The position numbers were made by a program, and so were the translations under genes. DNA of 64,000 nt. It comes from 79-D21 sp964521575 (GTDB lineage: Bacteria > Synergistota > Synergistia > Synergistales > 79-D21). Where the stretch lies: positions 1 through 64,000 of the forward strand of contig CAZFSR010000009.1 in assembly GCA_964521575.1 (NCBI GenBank). The letters are read 5' to 3'. Shown piece by piece: positions 8,863-18,060 of the stretch; the stretch's first letter is position 1, and every line of letters starts with the position of its first letter. The notes under the pieces are model-generated. The model had not been told where the DNA came from. It made no database searches and saw only the letters and a program-made list of their open reading frames with translations.

Positions 8863-9882
8863 ATGGAGAAGTTGCGCGACAGTTCACAATATTACCATGT
8901 GGTTCTGGAACGAATTCCGCCCCAGGCGGCCCCGGCCTTCGAGGACGAGAAGATGCAGGAGCGGGTTTGGGGGCGCCGCTGGGGTGTTTTCAACGACGTC
9001 GGAACCCTGAAGGTGATCCTGATGCACCGGCCGGGAGACGAACTCAAGGTCATCACCGCGGACAAATACGACCCCTCGATTGACGCTCTCATCGACGACG
9101 AGGAGCAGTGGTACTTCAGATCGGACCAGGGTCCAGACCTGCCCGGAATGCAGGCGGAGCACGACGCACTGGTGAAGATCATGAAGGACAATGGCGTCGA
9201 GGTGATCTACGTCGAAGGTGGCCCGCGAGATCCCAACTCCATGTTCGTGAGGGATATGGGGATGGTGGTGCGGGGCGGCATCATCATCTCCAGGATGGGT
9301 CCGGTTGGGAAACCCTACGGGACGGGCCGACGGGGTGAAGAGGCCTACATCACGAAAAAAATCGCCGAAATCGGAATGCCCATCCTCCATACGATTCACG
9401 GGGAAGGTCTGATGGAAGGCGGCAGTTTCTGCCTCCTCGATGAACGTCATGCGGCGATCGGGTTGAGCAAGCGCGGGAACAAGTGCGGGGCCGACCAGGT
9501 CCGCAAGGTCCTGGAGGTGCAGGGGATCGAACTGGCGGAGATCCCCCTCGTGGGCTACAGCATGCATATCGACGGGGCCATCGTGATGATCGACCACGAC
9601 AAGGCTCTGGTCAACATAGAACGGCTTCCGTACTGGTTCATGGACCACCTGGACGAACTGGGGATAGAAGCGATCCACGCAGACTACCGGGACGCGAAGC
9701 TGGCGGTGAACTGCCTGGCCCTTTCGCCCGGGAAGATCGTCATGGACGAGCTGGCCCCCTGGACGGCGGAGAAGCTCCAGGCCAGGGGCATCGAGACGAT
9801 TCTCACCCCCTACCGGGAGTGCCGCAAGCACGGGGGCGGAATCCATTGCTCGACGTTGCCCCTGGTCCGGGAGAGAGACTGA
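8863..9882 (+). CDS. Amidinotransferase / arginine-deiminase superfamily hydrolase
   Basis: Enzyme of the guanidino-group modifying superfamily (arginine deiminase, dimethylarginine hydrolase, amidinotransferase), acting by a covalent thiouronium intermediate on a catalytic cysteine. It has 339 residues from ATG 8863, with AAAGGAGG 9 nt upstream. Visible active-site elements are FVRDMG (about residue 129), EGGSF (about 187), the histidine of MHIDG (about 236) and the cysteine in GGGIHCSTLPL (C329). The protein lies 28 nt after the second ATPase gene, so the imported compound is probably its substrate or a precursor. Arginine, N-methylarginine, agmatine or another guanidine are all possible; sequence alone does not choose. 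Confidence 0.85.
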   Translation: MEKLRDSSQYYHVVLERIPPQAAPAFEDEKMQERVWGRRWGVFNDVGTLKVILMHRPGDELKVITADKYDPSIDALIDDEEQWYFRSDQGPDLPGMQAEHDALVKIMKDNGVEVIYVEGGPRDPNSMFVRDMGMVVRGGIIISRMGPVGKPYGTGRRGEEAYITKKIAEIGMPILHTIHGEGLMEGGSFCLLDERHAAIGLSKRGNKCGADQVRKVLEVQGIELAEIPLVGYSMHIDGAIVMIDHDKALVNIERLPYWFMDHLDELGIEAIHADYRDAKLAVNCLALSPGKIVMDELAPWTAEKLQARGIETILTPYRECRKHGGGIHCSTLPLVRERD

Positions 9883-9899
9883 AAGGGAAGGTATCGGCG

Positions 9900-10808
9900 A
9901 TGACGACGCCCAAGAAACCTGCCGTCGCGATGAAACCGGCCGACTGGAAAAAGAACCTCCCAAGGCCGGCCTGGAAGAACCTGAAGCGAATTTCAGAAGA
10001 GAACAGCTGGTTCTGCGTCTACGAGCTGGACTACCGGACCTACGCGATCTACGAGGACGGGCAGTACGAGGAATCGATTTCCTATCTCCTCCTCGGGGAA
10101 AACAGGGCAATGCTGGTCGACACGGGAAACGGAATCGCGAACCTGCGGGCACAGTGCAGGAAACTCACGTCCCTTCCCATTCTGCTCGTGAACACACACT
10201 CCCATATCGACCACGTGGGATCCAACTACATGTTCGACGAGATCGCCGCTTTTGACGATCACATGGGCTTGGCCCGGAGGACCGCAGCACTGGGTTACCA
10301 CCACGAAAAGGCCAGGACCTACATCGAGGGAAGCGCGGTCTGGAAGCCTTTCCCGAAGGAGTTCGACCCATCGGCCTTCTGTATCCCGCCCTACCGGATC
10401 ACCCGCTGGCTACAGGACGGGGAAGTGCTGGATCTGGGGGGAAGGCAGATTGAGGTGCTTTACACGCCGGGCCATTCCCCGGACTCGATATGTCTGCTTG
10501 ACCGCTGCGCGAGGATGCTCTGGGTCGGCGACCTGTTCTACACCGGGTCGATCTACACCTGGCTCGCCGGCGGCGATATCGATCTGCTCATCGAAAGCTT
10601 CGAACACCTGATCGGCCTCTTCCAGCACTATGACCTGCTCATGCCTTCGCACAACGAGGCGGCTATCGAAAAGGAAATCCTGCTGGAAGCGCTTGAGGGC
10701 GCCCGACAGGTACGGGATGGCAAGGGCGATTACATCCTCCTGGAAGGCGGCAGGAGAAAGTACCCGTTCAGCCGCTTCGCCTTTGTCACCGGCCCGGATG
10801 GTCGTTAG
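9900..10808 (+). CDS. Metallo-beta-lactamase-fold hydrolase
   Basis: Soluble binuclear-metal hydrolase of unknown substrate, 302 residues from ATG 9900, with AAGGGAAGG upstream. The metal ligands are THSHIDHVG (HxHxDH, about residue 98), the histidine in YTPGHSPDS (about 192), the aspartate in WVGDLFYTG (about 213) and the final histidine in LMPSHNE (about 249), so all required positions are intact. It starts 17 nt after the deiminase-family gene and is the last gene of the run. Members of this fold open lactams and hydrolyse thioesters or amides, so it may process the product of the preceding enzyme. That link is inference from position. Confidence 0.82.
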   Translation: MTTPKKPAVAMKPADWKKNLPRPAWKNLKRISEENSWFCVYELDYRTYAIYEDGQYEESISYLLLGENRAMLVDTGNGIANLRAQCRKLTSLPILLVNTHSHIDHVGSNYMFDEIAAFDDHMGLARRTAALGYHHEKARTYIEGSAVWKPFPKEFDPSAFCIPPYRITRWLQDGEVLDLGGRQIEVLYTPGHSPDSICLLDRCARMLWVGDLFYTGSIYTWLAGGDIDLLIESFEHLIGLFQHYDLLMPSHNEAAIEKEILLEALEGARQVRDGKGDYILLEGGRRKYPFSRFAFVTGPDGR

Positions 10809-10898
10809 CCTGCCCCCGTTCATTCCGTTGCGAGGCTGACCGTGTTGCGATATAACCGGGAGGCAGGGAATCCCGGCGGCACGGATGGAGGCTGACTG

Positions 10899-11903
10899 AT
10901 GGAAAAAACGGCAAAGAAGCGGACCTGGCTGGTAACGGGGGCGGCGGGCTTCATCGGGAGCCACGTGGTCGAGGACCTGTTGTTGTCGGGCCAGGACGTG
11001 GTGGGGTTCGACAACCTCAGCACGGGCAGCCGTGAGAACCTGGAGGATGTGGCCCGGATCGTGGGGCCGGAACGCGGGGCGGCCTTTCGCATGGTCCTGG
11101 GCGACATCCGCGACCGGAACGCCTGCTTCGAGGCCTGCAAGGGAGTCGATGCCGTGGTGCACCTGGCGGCGATGGCCTCGGTGCCGGCTTCCCTGGCCAA
11201 CCCGGAAGCCTGCCACGCGGTGAACGTGAACGGTTTCCTGAAGATCCTCACCAGCGCCCGGGCTGCGGGGGTGAAGCGCGTGGTGTACGCCTCCTCGAGC
11301 GCGGTCTACGGGGACGACGAAGGGCTGCCCAAGGTGGAGTCGCGCATCGGCCGGCCGCTGTCGCCCTACGCGCTTTCCAAGAGGATGGACGAGGAACTGG
11401 CGGACATGGCCTGGAGGATCTACGGCCTCCCCTGCGTGGGCCTGCGCTTCTTCAACGTTTACGGGACGCGGCAGGATCCGGAGGGACCGTATGCCGCCGT
11501 GATCCCCATCTGGACGGACGCCCTGAAAAGGGGCGAGCGCCCCGTGGTCTACGGTGACGGGACCACGACGCGCGACTTCGTCTCGGTGAAGGACGTCGTG
11601 CGGGCCATCCGGATGGCGGCGGAAACGGAGAACGCGGCCTGTTTCGGGGAAGCCTTCAACATCGCGGCGGGCAAGTCGACCAGCCTGAACGAGCTTTTCG
11701 AGATCCTCCGGTCGGGCGTGGCGGAGGCAAAGCCGGAAACGGCCCTGATCGAGCCGCGCCACGCGGAATTTCGGCCCGGGGATATCCGGCACTCCACGGC
11801 CGACATCTCCAAGGCCCGGGACATCCTTGGCTTCGAGCCGAAAATTCCCCTTTCGGAGGGGCTGGACGCCCTGATCCGGGCTTTGCTGCAGCACGGCCGC
11901 TGA
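10899..11903 (+). CDS. NAD-dependent epimerase/dehydratase (UDP-glucose 4-epimerase-like)
   Basis: Extended short-chain dehydrogenase acting on nucleotide sugars, 334 residues. The NAD-binding motif GAAGFIGSH is near residue 15. The catalytic serine lies in YASSSAVYG, and the YxxxK pair in SPYALSK (about residue 152). LRFFNVYGTRQDPEGPYAAV is the usual sugar-nucleotide loop. GGAGG precedes the ATG. The best match by motif is UDP-glucose or UDP-N-acetylglucosamine 4-epimerase; related 4,6-dehydratases look similar. A terminator follows, so it is transcribed apart from the autotransporter. Confidence 0.82.
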   Translation: MEKTAKKRTWLVTGAAGFIGSHVVEDLLLSGQDVVGFDNLSTGSRENLEDVARIVGPERGAAFRMVLGDIRDRNACFEACKGVDAVVHLAAMASVPASLANPEACHAVNVNGFLKILTSARAAGVKRVVYASSSAVYGDDEGLPKVESRIGRPLSPYALSKRMDEELADMAWRIYGLPCVGLRFFNVYGTRQDPEGPYAAVIPIWTDALKRGERPVVYGDGTTTRDFVSVKDVVRAIRMAAETENAACFGEAFNIAAGKSTSLNELFEILRSGVAEAKPETALIEPRHAEFRPGDIRHSTADISKARDILGFEPKIPLSEGLDALIRALLQHGR

Positions 11904-11931
11904 ATTCACCGGCAATTTCAAGAACAGCGAG

Positions 11932-11962
11932 AGCCTTCCTTTCGGGGAAGGCTTTTTTGTTC
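11932..11962 (+). terminator. Intrinsic terminator after the epimerase
   Basis: Stem AGCCTTCC (11932-11939) with GGAAGGCT (11946-11953), six-nt loop, then TTTTTGTTCC. Confidence 0.88.
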
Positions 11963-12011
11963 CCGATAAAAATAAACTATATGAAAAGATGAAGGGTCAT
12001 TTTTTTAATAA

Positions 12012-12040
12012 TTGACATCATTAGAGCGAGGGAATAGGCT
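12012..12040 (+). promoter_or_regulatory. Promoter of the autotransporter gene
   Basis: TTGACA (12012-12017), 17-nt spacer, weak -10 TAGGCT (12035-12040). It lies in an AT-rich intergenic stretch 52 nt before the start codon. Confidence 0.45.
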
Positions 12041-12091
12041 TGAGACGGTTTCAATTTCGGGTGAAAACTGGCCGGAAAAGAGGTGTGCCGG

Positions 12092-15000
12092 ATGAGGGGA
12101 ACAAAAAGGATTCTTGCGGCAGGGGTGATGATCTGCTTTGTTTTTGCCGCTCCAGTCCAGGCCGTCACGGTCAACCCGGAGGGGAACACCCTCGTCAACA
12201 CGACCCTGACGGGCGGAGATTGCCAGAACCTCGGAATCATCAGCACCACTTCGGATGACCGTTACGGGATTTTCAGCCCGGGCTTCCTGCTCATCAACGG
12301 CCCGGGAGCGGCAGTGATCGAGACTTACGGGCTTCGGGCACACGGGATGTTCGCCGACGACGAATCGACGGCCTGGAACCTCATGGCGGCCGCGATCGAA
12401 ACCTGGGGGGATTCGGCGCACGGCATGGTGGCCTCCGGCGACTCGTTGGCGGTCAACTGGGGGGCGGTCACGACCCACGGGGAAAACGCCTACGGGATGT
12501 TCGCGACAGGCAGTTCGGATCTTGTCAATCACGGCTCGATCGTCACGAACGGTGTGTGGGGCCTGGGCTTGAACGCGGCCTACGGGTCCAGCGCCTTCAA
12601 CGACGGGTCCATCACGACGGCGAGCGACGATGCCGTGGGCATCCTGGTGACCCTAAACTCGACGGGCGAAAACGAGGGCTCGATCGCCACGAGCGGGGAC
12701 CGGGCCGACGGGATGTTGGCTTCGGGAAACTCCACGATCTCGAACTCGGGCAGCATCGCCACGAGCGGCGACTACGCCCATGGGATGACGGCGTCGGTCG
12801 GCTCCTCCGCGGACAATTCCGGTTCCATAGCGACGAGCGGTAGCTACGCGATCGGCATGTCGGCAGCCACCGGTTCTACGGCGACGAACAGTGGCACGAT
12901 CACGACGGGCGGTAACGAAGCCCTCGGCATGCGTGCGGACGGCACGTCATGGATCCGGAACGAATCAGGCGGGAGCATCGTGACCTACGGCGAGGACAGC
13001 CACGGCATGCTGGCTACGCTCGCTTCCTCCGCGGACAACGCCGGCTCCATCGAGACGAATGGCTTGTCCGCCCTGGGCATGGCCGCAACGGCCTTCTCCT
13101 ACGCGGTGAACTCCGGTTCCATCACGACCCACGGGAACGGGTCCCACGGGATGTTCGCCGATCTCGAATCCATGATTTCCAACCTCGGTGCCGATTCCAT
13201 CGTGACCTGGGGCGACAGGGCGTACGGCATGTTCGCCAAGGGCTATTCAAGTGCAGACAACTCCGGGGCTATCACGACGTACGGGGAAGATTCATTCGGC
13301 ATGGCGGTCGAGGACCACTCACACGCGACCAATACCGGGACGATCCAGACCTGGGGTGTGGGATCCCACGGCATGTCGGCCAAGGAGAGTTCCCTGGCGC
13401 TCAACGACAATGGAGGATCGATCCTGACGGCCAGCGACGATGCCGTTGGCATGCTGGCACAGACGAACTCCACGGCGATGAACGATGGTTCCATATCGAC
13501 CGCGGGTCTTGGTTCGTTCGGCATGATGGCCGAAGACGGTTCGCTAATCCGTAACCTGTATTTCGGGACGATCGAAACCACGGGCGACTGGGCCGTCGGA
13601 ATGGTCGCCTCAGACGATTCCATGGCGGACAACAGCAGCGGCATTTTCACGAGCGGCCTCGGGGCCCACGGAATCCTGGTCCTGGCGGGTTCGGAAGCCT
13701 CTAGTTCGGGGCTGGTCGTGACAAGCGGGGACACCGCCTACGGGATCGCCGCGCAGGAAGATTCCTCCGCCACGAATTCTGCGATGGGGGAGATCCAAAC
13801 CCACGGTTTGGGGGCTTACGGCATGGCCGCGGTGATTTCCTCCGATGTCCTTAACCTTGGCTCGATCACGACCCAGGGGAACGGGGCCTACGGTATGGCC
13901 GCCTTATCCCACTCGACGGCGGACAACCGGGGAAGCATCGTCACGAGTGGGGACGGTGCTTACGGCATGTACGGGGAAAACGGCTCGGAACTTTCCAACT
14001 CGGGGACGATCGTGACCTATGGCGAGGATTCCTTCGGGATGTATGCCAACAGCGTCTCCTCAGCCGTCAACACCGGGGAAATCACGACATACGGGCTGCG
14101 CGCACGCGGCATGCAGGCCTACCTCGACTCCACGATATCCAACCTCGGTGCGGACTCCATCGAGACCTGGGGAGAGAGCGCCTACGGGATGGCGGCGTTC
14201 GACAACTCGAGCGCGGACAACTCGGGCTCGATCACGACCCACGGGGACAAGGCCATCGGCATGTACGCCCATATCTCCTCGTACGCCGAGAACAGCGGGT
14301 CCATCACGACCTACGGTGAGCAGGCGATGGGGATGCGGGCGGACGAAACCTCGGAACTCGAGAACACGGGAACGATCTGGACCGCCGGCGACGGGGCCCA
14401 CGGCATGGAAGTGGTGGAATACAGCCAGGGCGTGAACAGCGGAACCATCACGACCCTGGGGACGGCCGCCCATGCCGTACGGGTGGACTTCAACGGAGGC
14501 TTCACGAACAGCGGGACCCTGGACAGCCTCAACGGTTATGCGCTTCTTGCGACGAATGCAAGCCAGGTCTCCCTGCTGGACGGAACGGTGCTGGCGGGGA
14601 ATCGCGACCTGGTGGGCGACGAAACGTCGAGCCTGGAGGTGGCGATGGACGGCAGCCTATCGGCCAGGGTTTCGGGTTTCGGCTCGTTCGCCAAGAACCA
14701 TGCCGGGTGGATGAGGCTCGAGGGAAACTCCTGGGCCAATCACACGCAACTGAATGGCGGAGTGCTCGAAATCGAGCATGGAGGGCAGTTTTGGACTGAA
14801 ACGTACCTGCAAGACCCGGGAACGACGCTTTTCGTCTACGCCAACCCCGTCGTGCCGCTTCTGGTTTCGGCCGATGCCAACATGAGCGGAAACATGATGA
14901 TCGACCTGTCGGGTGTGCCCCTGCCGGGGATCTACACCTACATCGACGCCGGAAGCTACATCGACAACTTCGACACCGAGTTCGTGAACAACTACGAGGG

Positions 15001-16018
15001 ACTCTACGACCCCTACATGCCCCAGTGGTTCAGCGAGGGAGGCCGGGAATACTACCGGGGGATGATCTCCTACGCCTTCTCGGAACAGGCCCTGGGGCTG
15101 GTTTCGGCGATCCAGGACTGGTCGCTGCTCCGGTGGGTCATGGGCAACCACCTGGCCGACGTGTCCGCCGGGCTTTATGACCTGTCCGACGGAGAGCGGC
15201 ATTTCCATTTCCACGGCCTGTACGGCAAGACGGAGCGCGACCCGGCTGGGGACAGCCCGGCGGGCTTCGACGCGACCCAGTCGGGCGTCAGCCTCGGTTT
15301 CGACCAGAGGGTGAACGACCGGACCGTATGGGGGCTCTACGCCGGCTACACGAAAAACGACCTGGACATCACCCGCGTCGCCCCGGCGGCGTCGGACTGG
15401 GAGAACCAGGAGAGCTGGCATTTCGGGGGATACGTGAGCTACAGGACGGGCAACTGGATCCTGACGGACGCCCTGACCTACCGCACCACGGACCACGAAA
15501 CCTGGCGGAACCAGTTGGGCGGGGCGGCCACGGCGGACTTCGACAGCTGGTCGATCACGAACGACTTCCGGGCGGGATACGTGATCCGGGAGATCGGGCC
15601 CGACTCGAACTGGGAGATCGTTCCGGAGATCGGGTTCAACTTCGGCCACCTGAGCCGGGACGGCTACACGGAAAAGAACGGCTTCACATACCGCGACTTC
15701 GACACCACGGTGTGGGAGAGCGTGCTGGGAGTCCGCTTCCGGGGCGAGTTCGCCAGGGATGACGGCTCCAGGTGGGTGCCCCAGCTTCGGCTTTCCTGGG
15801 TGCACCTGCTGAGCGGGGACGACGTGACGGTGGCGCAGTGGTGGGGCGGCGACTGGCACACCTACACGGAAGTGCTGGACGACGACGCCTTCGTGGTGGA
15901 CCTGGGGGTTTCCCTCTTCACGGCGGGCGATGCGGAATTCTCCCTGTCCTACAACGGCCGCTTCAGCGACAACAGCGAATCCCACGGCGCCTGGCTCAGG
16001 ATCATGATGAAATTCTAG
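12092..16018 (+). CDS. Type V autotransporter with repeat passenger and beta-barrel
   Basis: Secreted or surface-displayed protein of 1,308 residues. The start is ATG 12092, 6 nt after AGAGGTG; an upstream GTG at 12083 is less likely because ATG gives a clean signal peptide (MRGTKRILAAGVMICFVFAA, cleavage after PVQA). The passenger (about residues 47-815) is a run of some 31 units of 22-26 residues with the pattern N-x-G-x-I-x-T-x-G-x-x-A-x-G-M-x-A, as expected for a right-handed beta-helix with one turn per unit. A linker with a second set of beta strands follows (about 815-1030). The C-terminal domain (about 1040-1308) has alternating aromatic strands and ends in phenylalanine (RIMMKF), the recognition end for BAM-dependent barrel insertion. 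Its presence implies an outer membrane. Function may be adhesion; no catalytic motif is visible. Confidence 0.9.
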   Translation: MRGTKRILAAGVMICFVFAAPVQAVTVNPEGNTLVNTTLTGGDCQNLGIISTTSDDRYGIFSPGFLLINGPGAAVIETYGLRAHGMFADDESTAWNLMAAAIETWGDSAHGMVASGDSLAVNWGAVTTHGENAYGMFATGSSDLVNHGSIVTNGVWGLGLNAAYGSSAFNDGSITTASDDAVGILVTLNSTGENEGSIATSGDRADGMLASGNSTISNSGSIATSGDYAHGMTASVGSSADNSGSIATSGSYAIGMSAATGSTATNSGTITTGGNEALGMRADGTSWIRNESGGSIVTYGEDSHGMLATLASSADNAGSIETNGLSALGMAATAFSYAVNSGSITTHGNGSHGMFADLESMISNLGADSIVTWGDRAYGMFAKGYSSADNSGAITTYGEDSFGMAVEDHSHATNTGTIQTWGVGSHGMSAKESSLALNDNGGSILTASDDAVGMLAQTNSTAMNDGSISTAGLGSFGMMAEDGSLIRNLYFGTIETTGDWAVGMVASDDSMADNSSGIFTSGLGAHGILVLAGSEASSSGLVVTSGDTAYGIAAQEDSSATNSAMGEIQTHGLGAYGMAAVISSDVLNLGSITTQGNGAYGMAALSHSTADNRGSIVTSGDGAYGMYGENGSELSNSGTIVTYGEDSFGMYANSVSSAVNTGEITTYGLRARGMQAYLDSTISNLGADSIETWGESAYGMAAFDNSSADNSGSITTHGDKAIGMYAHISSYAENSGSITTYGEQAMGMRADETSELENTGTIWTAGDGAHGMEVVEYSQGVNSGTITTLGTAAHAVRVDFNGGFTNSGTLDSLNGYALLATNASQVSLLDGTVLAGNRDLVGDETSSLEVAMDGSLSARVSGFGSFAKNHAGWMRLEGNSWANHTQLNGGVLEIEHGGQFWTETYLQDPGTTLFVYANPVVPLLVSADANMSGNMMIDLSGVPLPGIYTYIDAGSYIDNFDTEFVNNYEGLYDPYMPQWFSEGGREYYRGMISYAFSEQALGLVSAIQDWSLLRWVMGNHLADVSAGLYDLSDGERHFHFHGLYGKTERDPAGDSPAGFDATQSGVSLGFDQRVNDRTVWGLYAGYTKNDLDITRVAPAASDWENQESWHFGGYVSYRTGNWILTDALTYRTTDHETWRNQLGGAATADFDSWSITNDFRAGYVIREIGPDSNWEIVPEIGFNFGHLSRDGYTEKNGFTYRDFDTTVWESVLGVRFRGEFARDDGSRWVPQLRLSWVHLLSGDDVTVAQWWGGDWHTYTEVLDDDAFVVDLGVSLFTAGDAEFSLSYNGRFSDNSESHGAWLRIMMKF
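12230..14530 (+). repeat. About 31 tandem degenerate passenger repeats
   Basis: In-frame repeats of roughly 66-78 nt encode units centred on GM (occasionally GI or GL), flanked by an alanine, an N-S/T-G pair and a T-x-G pair. The units differ enough in DNA to show long divergence rather than recent slippage. Some pairs remain close, for example the two SNLGADSI units and the two TASDDAVG units. Confidence 0.9.
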
Positions 16019-16043
16019 GACCCGGGGCAGGCTTTGCGAAAGG

Positions 16044-16075
16044 ACCGGGGTCAGGTCTTAAGACCTGACCCCGGT
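16044..16075. repeat. Perfect 32-bp palindrome related to a dispersed repeat
   Basis: Arms 16044-16059 and 16060-16075 are exact complements (ACCGGGGTCAGGTCTT and its reverse complement). The core GGGGTCAGGTCTT resembles the 17-mer found at 17978-17994 and 26859-26875. It may also act as a transcript end after the autotransporter, but no T-run follows. Confidence 0.75.
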
Positions 16076-16115
16076 TTCGTGGCCCCGGCTTGGGTTCTGT
16101 AATCGCAGTGGTTCC

Positions 16116-16144
16116 TTGCTTTAAAGAGATGCGCCCTGTATAGT
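16116..16144 (+). promoter_or_regulatory. Possible promoter of the PAS/HD-GYP gene
   Basis: TTGCTT (16116-16121), 17-nt spacer and TATAGT (16139-16144, five of six consensus bases), 48 nt upstream of the start codon. The -35 is weak. Confidence 0.4.
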
Positions 16145-16191
16145 GAAATCATCTGAAATTATCCCTTCATCTCGAAAAAGGAGGCTCCTCC

Positions 16192-17973
16192 GTGGATCCT
16201 GGCTTGAAGCCCCTACGCGAGAACCCGTGCGCTGCTGCGAACGGAAGTGAAGAAGCCTTGCGGATGCGCCGCCTCTTTCGCCTGGTGGAAAACACCTTCA
16301 GCGAGGTCTACTTTTTTGGCGGGGATGACCTGCGGTTTGAATATGCGAACGCGGCCGCGGTGAGGAACACGGGATATTCCCCGGAGGAACTCTTCGGGAT
16401 GACCCCCCTGGACCTCAAGCCCGAGTTCGACGCGGAAAGTTTTGCCCGCCTGCTGTTCCCCCTGCTGCAGGGAACCGTGCCCCATGTCCGGTTCCAAACG
16501 GTGCATCGCCGGAAGGATGGCTCGACTTACGAATGTGACGTCCTGCTTCAGCTTCTGGGCGATCCCGGGGAGAAGAGTTACGCCGCGATCGTCCGGGATG
16601 TGACGGACTGGAAGCGCGCCGTCAGGGAACTGGCCGAAAGCGAAGGCCGGTTCAAGAGCCTTTTTGAAAAGAACCGCTCGGTCATGCTCCTGATCGACCC
16701 GGACGGCGGGAGGATCCTGGACGCGAACGAAGCTGCCGTCAGTTTCTACGGCTATTCACGCAAGAAACTTTGTTCCATGAGGATCACCGACATCAACCTC
16801 CTGTCGCCTGAAGAAGTCCAGGCCGAGATGAAGCGAGCGGAGGCAGGGGGAAAAGAGCGTTTCCTTTTCAGGCACCGGCTGGCGGACGGAACGGGGCGAG
16901 ATGTGGAGGTCTATTCGGGACCGGTCAGCCATCAGGGAAGAACCTTGCTTTATTCCATCGTTCACGACGTGACGGAAAGGGTCGCCGCCGAGCGGGAGCT
17001 GGCCGAGAAGACGGCCCTTTTGAACCAGCTTTTCGAAAACGCCCCGTTTGCCATTTTCCGGAGCCGGGTCGGCGGAGAGCTGGTCCGGGTCAACCGGGCG
17101 GCACAGGATCTTTTCGGCTACCTGCCGGAGGAGATGATCGGGCGGACGTCGGACGAATTGATCGTGCCGGAAGACCGAAAGGATGAAGCCCAATCCTACA
17201 CGGTACAGCTTCACGAAGCACGGCGGAAGGTGGCCTTTGAAAGCGTGCGAAAACGGAAGGACGGTTCCCTCATGGACGTGTCCTTCTTCGGGTTCCCGAT
17301 CCAGCTGGGGGGGGAGGTGATCGGGGGCTACGGGATCTACAACGACATTACGGCCCGGAAGGAAGCGGAACGGCTCCTGCGGGAGAGCTACCTGGAAATC
17401 CACAAGCAGCTGCTCGCCCTGAGACGGTCCTGGAACCAGACGGTCCACATCCTGGCGTCCGTGGTCGAGGCAAGGGATCCGTACACGGCCGGGCACCAGA
17501 AAAAGGTCGCCCAGCTGGCCGGAGAGATCGCCGCGCAGATGAAGCTGCCGGACGACCAGGTGGACCAGGTGATCCTCGCGGCACTGGTCCACGATATCGG
17601 GAAGGTCGAGGTGCCGTCGGAGATCCTGTCGAAGCCCGGTTCGCTGAGCCCCCTCGAGCTGCAGCTGATACGGACGCACCCCGAGGCAGGGCGCCGGATT
17701 CTTTCCGGCCTGCAGACCCCCTGGCCCCTGGCGGAGATCATCTTCCAGCACCACGAACGGCTCGACGGCAGCGGCTACCCCCAGGGGCTTTCCGGGGATG
17801 CGATCCTGCTGGAAGCCAGGATTATCGCCGTGGCCGACGTCGTCGAGGCCATGACTTCCCACCGCCCGTACCGGCCGGCCTGGCAGGCCGAAGCGGTGGC
17901 GGCGGAGATGATCCGCCAGCGCGGGACCGCTTTTGACGCCGACGTGGTGGACGCCTGGCTCGAAATCCAGTAA
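16192..17973 (+). CDS. PAS-domain sensor with HD-GYP output domain
   Basis: Cytosolic signalling protein of 593 residues from GTG 16192, with AGGAGG 7 nt upstream. Three PAS-type sensory domains (about residues 25-140, 150-265 and 275-395) precede an HD-GYP domain (about 410-590). Diagnostic residues are LVHDIGK, the KPGSLSPLELQLIRTHPEAG stretch and HHERLDGSGYP. HD-GYP domains are usually cyclic-di-GMP phosphodiesterases, and all metal and GYP residues are present, so the output is probably active. No membrane segment is evident, so the signal is intracellular. It appears monocistronic, with its own promoter candidate and a terminator. Confidence 0.9.
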   Translation: MDPGLKPLRENPCAAANGSEEALRMRRLFRLVENTFSEVYFFGGDDLRFEYANAAAVRNTGYSPEELFGMTPLDLKPEFDAESFARLLFPLLQGTVPHVRFQTVHRRKDGSTYECDVLLQLLGDPGEKSYAAIVRDVTDWKRAVRELAESEGRFKSLFEKNRSVMLLIDPDGGRILDANEAAVSFYGYSRKKLCSMRITDINLLSPEEVQAEMKRAEAGGKERFLFRHRLADGTGRDVEVYSGPVSHQGRTLLYSIVHDVTERVAAERELAEKTALLNQLFENAPFAIFRSRVGGELVRVNRAAQDLFGYLPEEMIGRTSDELIVPEDRKDEAQSYTVQLHEARRKVAFESVRKRKDGSLMDVSFFGFPIQLGGEVIGGYGIYNDITARKEAERLLRESYLEIHKQLLALRRSWNQTVHILASVVEARDPYTAGHQKKVAQLAGEIAAQMKLPDDQVDQVILAALVHDIGKVEVPSEILSKPGSLSPLELQLIRTHPEAGRRILSGLQTPWPLAEIIFQHHERLDGSGYPQGLSGDAILLEARIIAVADVVEAMTSHRPYRPAWQAEAVAAEMIRQRGTAFDADVVDAWLEIQ

Positions 17974-17977
17974 ATCT

Positions 17978-17994
17978 GGGGTCAGACCTTGAAT
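17978..17994 (+). repeat. Copy of the 17-bp dispersed intergenic repeat
   Basis: GGGGTCAGACCTTGAAT, identical to the reverse complement of 26859-26875. It lies 5 nt after the HD-GYP stop codon, in an intergenic position. Confidence 0.7.
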
Positions 17995-18024
17995 TCGACC
18001 GTATGTATACAGTCTGCCGCGCGG

Positions 18025-18060
18025 AGCCGGACCTTCTCCCGGTCCGGCTTTTACTTCTTG
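18025..18060 (+). terminator. Intrinsic terminator of the PAS/HD-GYP gene
   Basis: Stem AGCCGGACC (18025-18033) with GGTCCGGCT (18041-18049), seven-nt loop, then TTTACTTCTT. The tail overlaps the end of the convergent GAF gene. Confidence 0.75.

Noticed and set aside
8884..10152. Long open frame antisense to the deiminase-family and hydrolase genes (422 codons)
   Set aside because: The sense frames carry intact catalytic motifs and ribosome sites; the antisense product is unlike any protein.
12230..14530. Regular spacing of about 70 nt that might suggest a CRISPR or DNA satellite
   Set aside because: The period is in frame and conserved only at protein level; no identical repeats with unique spacers exist.
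14657..15985. Long open frame antisense to the autotransporter barrel (442 codons)
   Set aside because: High-GC shadow: low-complexity valine, arginine and proline composition, no domain, and the sense frame has a clear barrel domain.
18001..18024. TGTATACA-like dyad as a regulator site
   Set aside because: It falls between a stop codon and a terminator, downstream of both convergent genes, where an operator is not expected.
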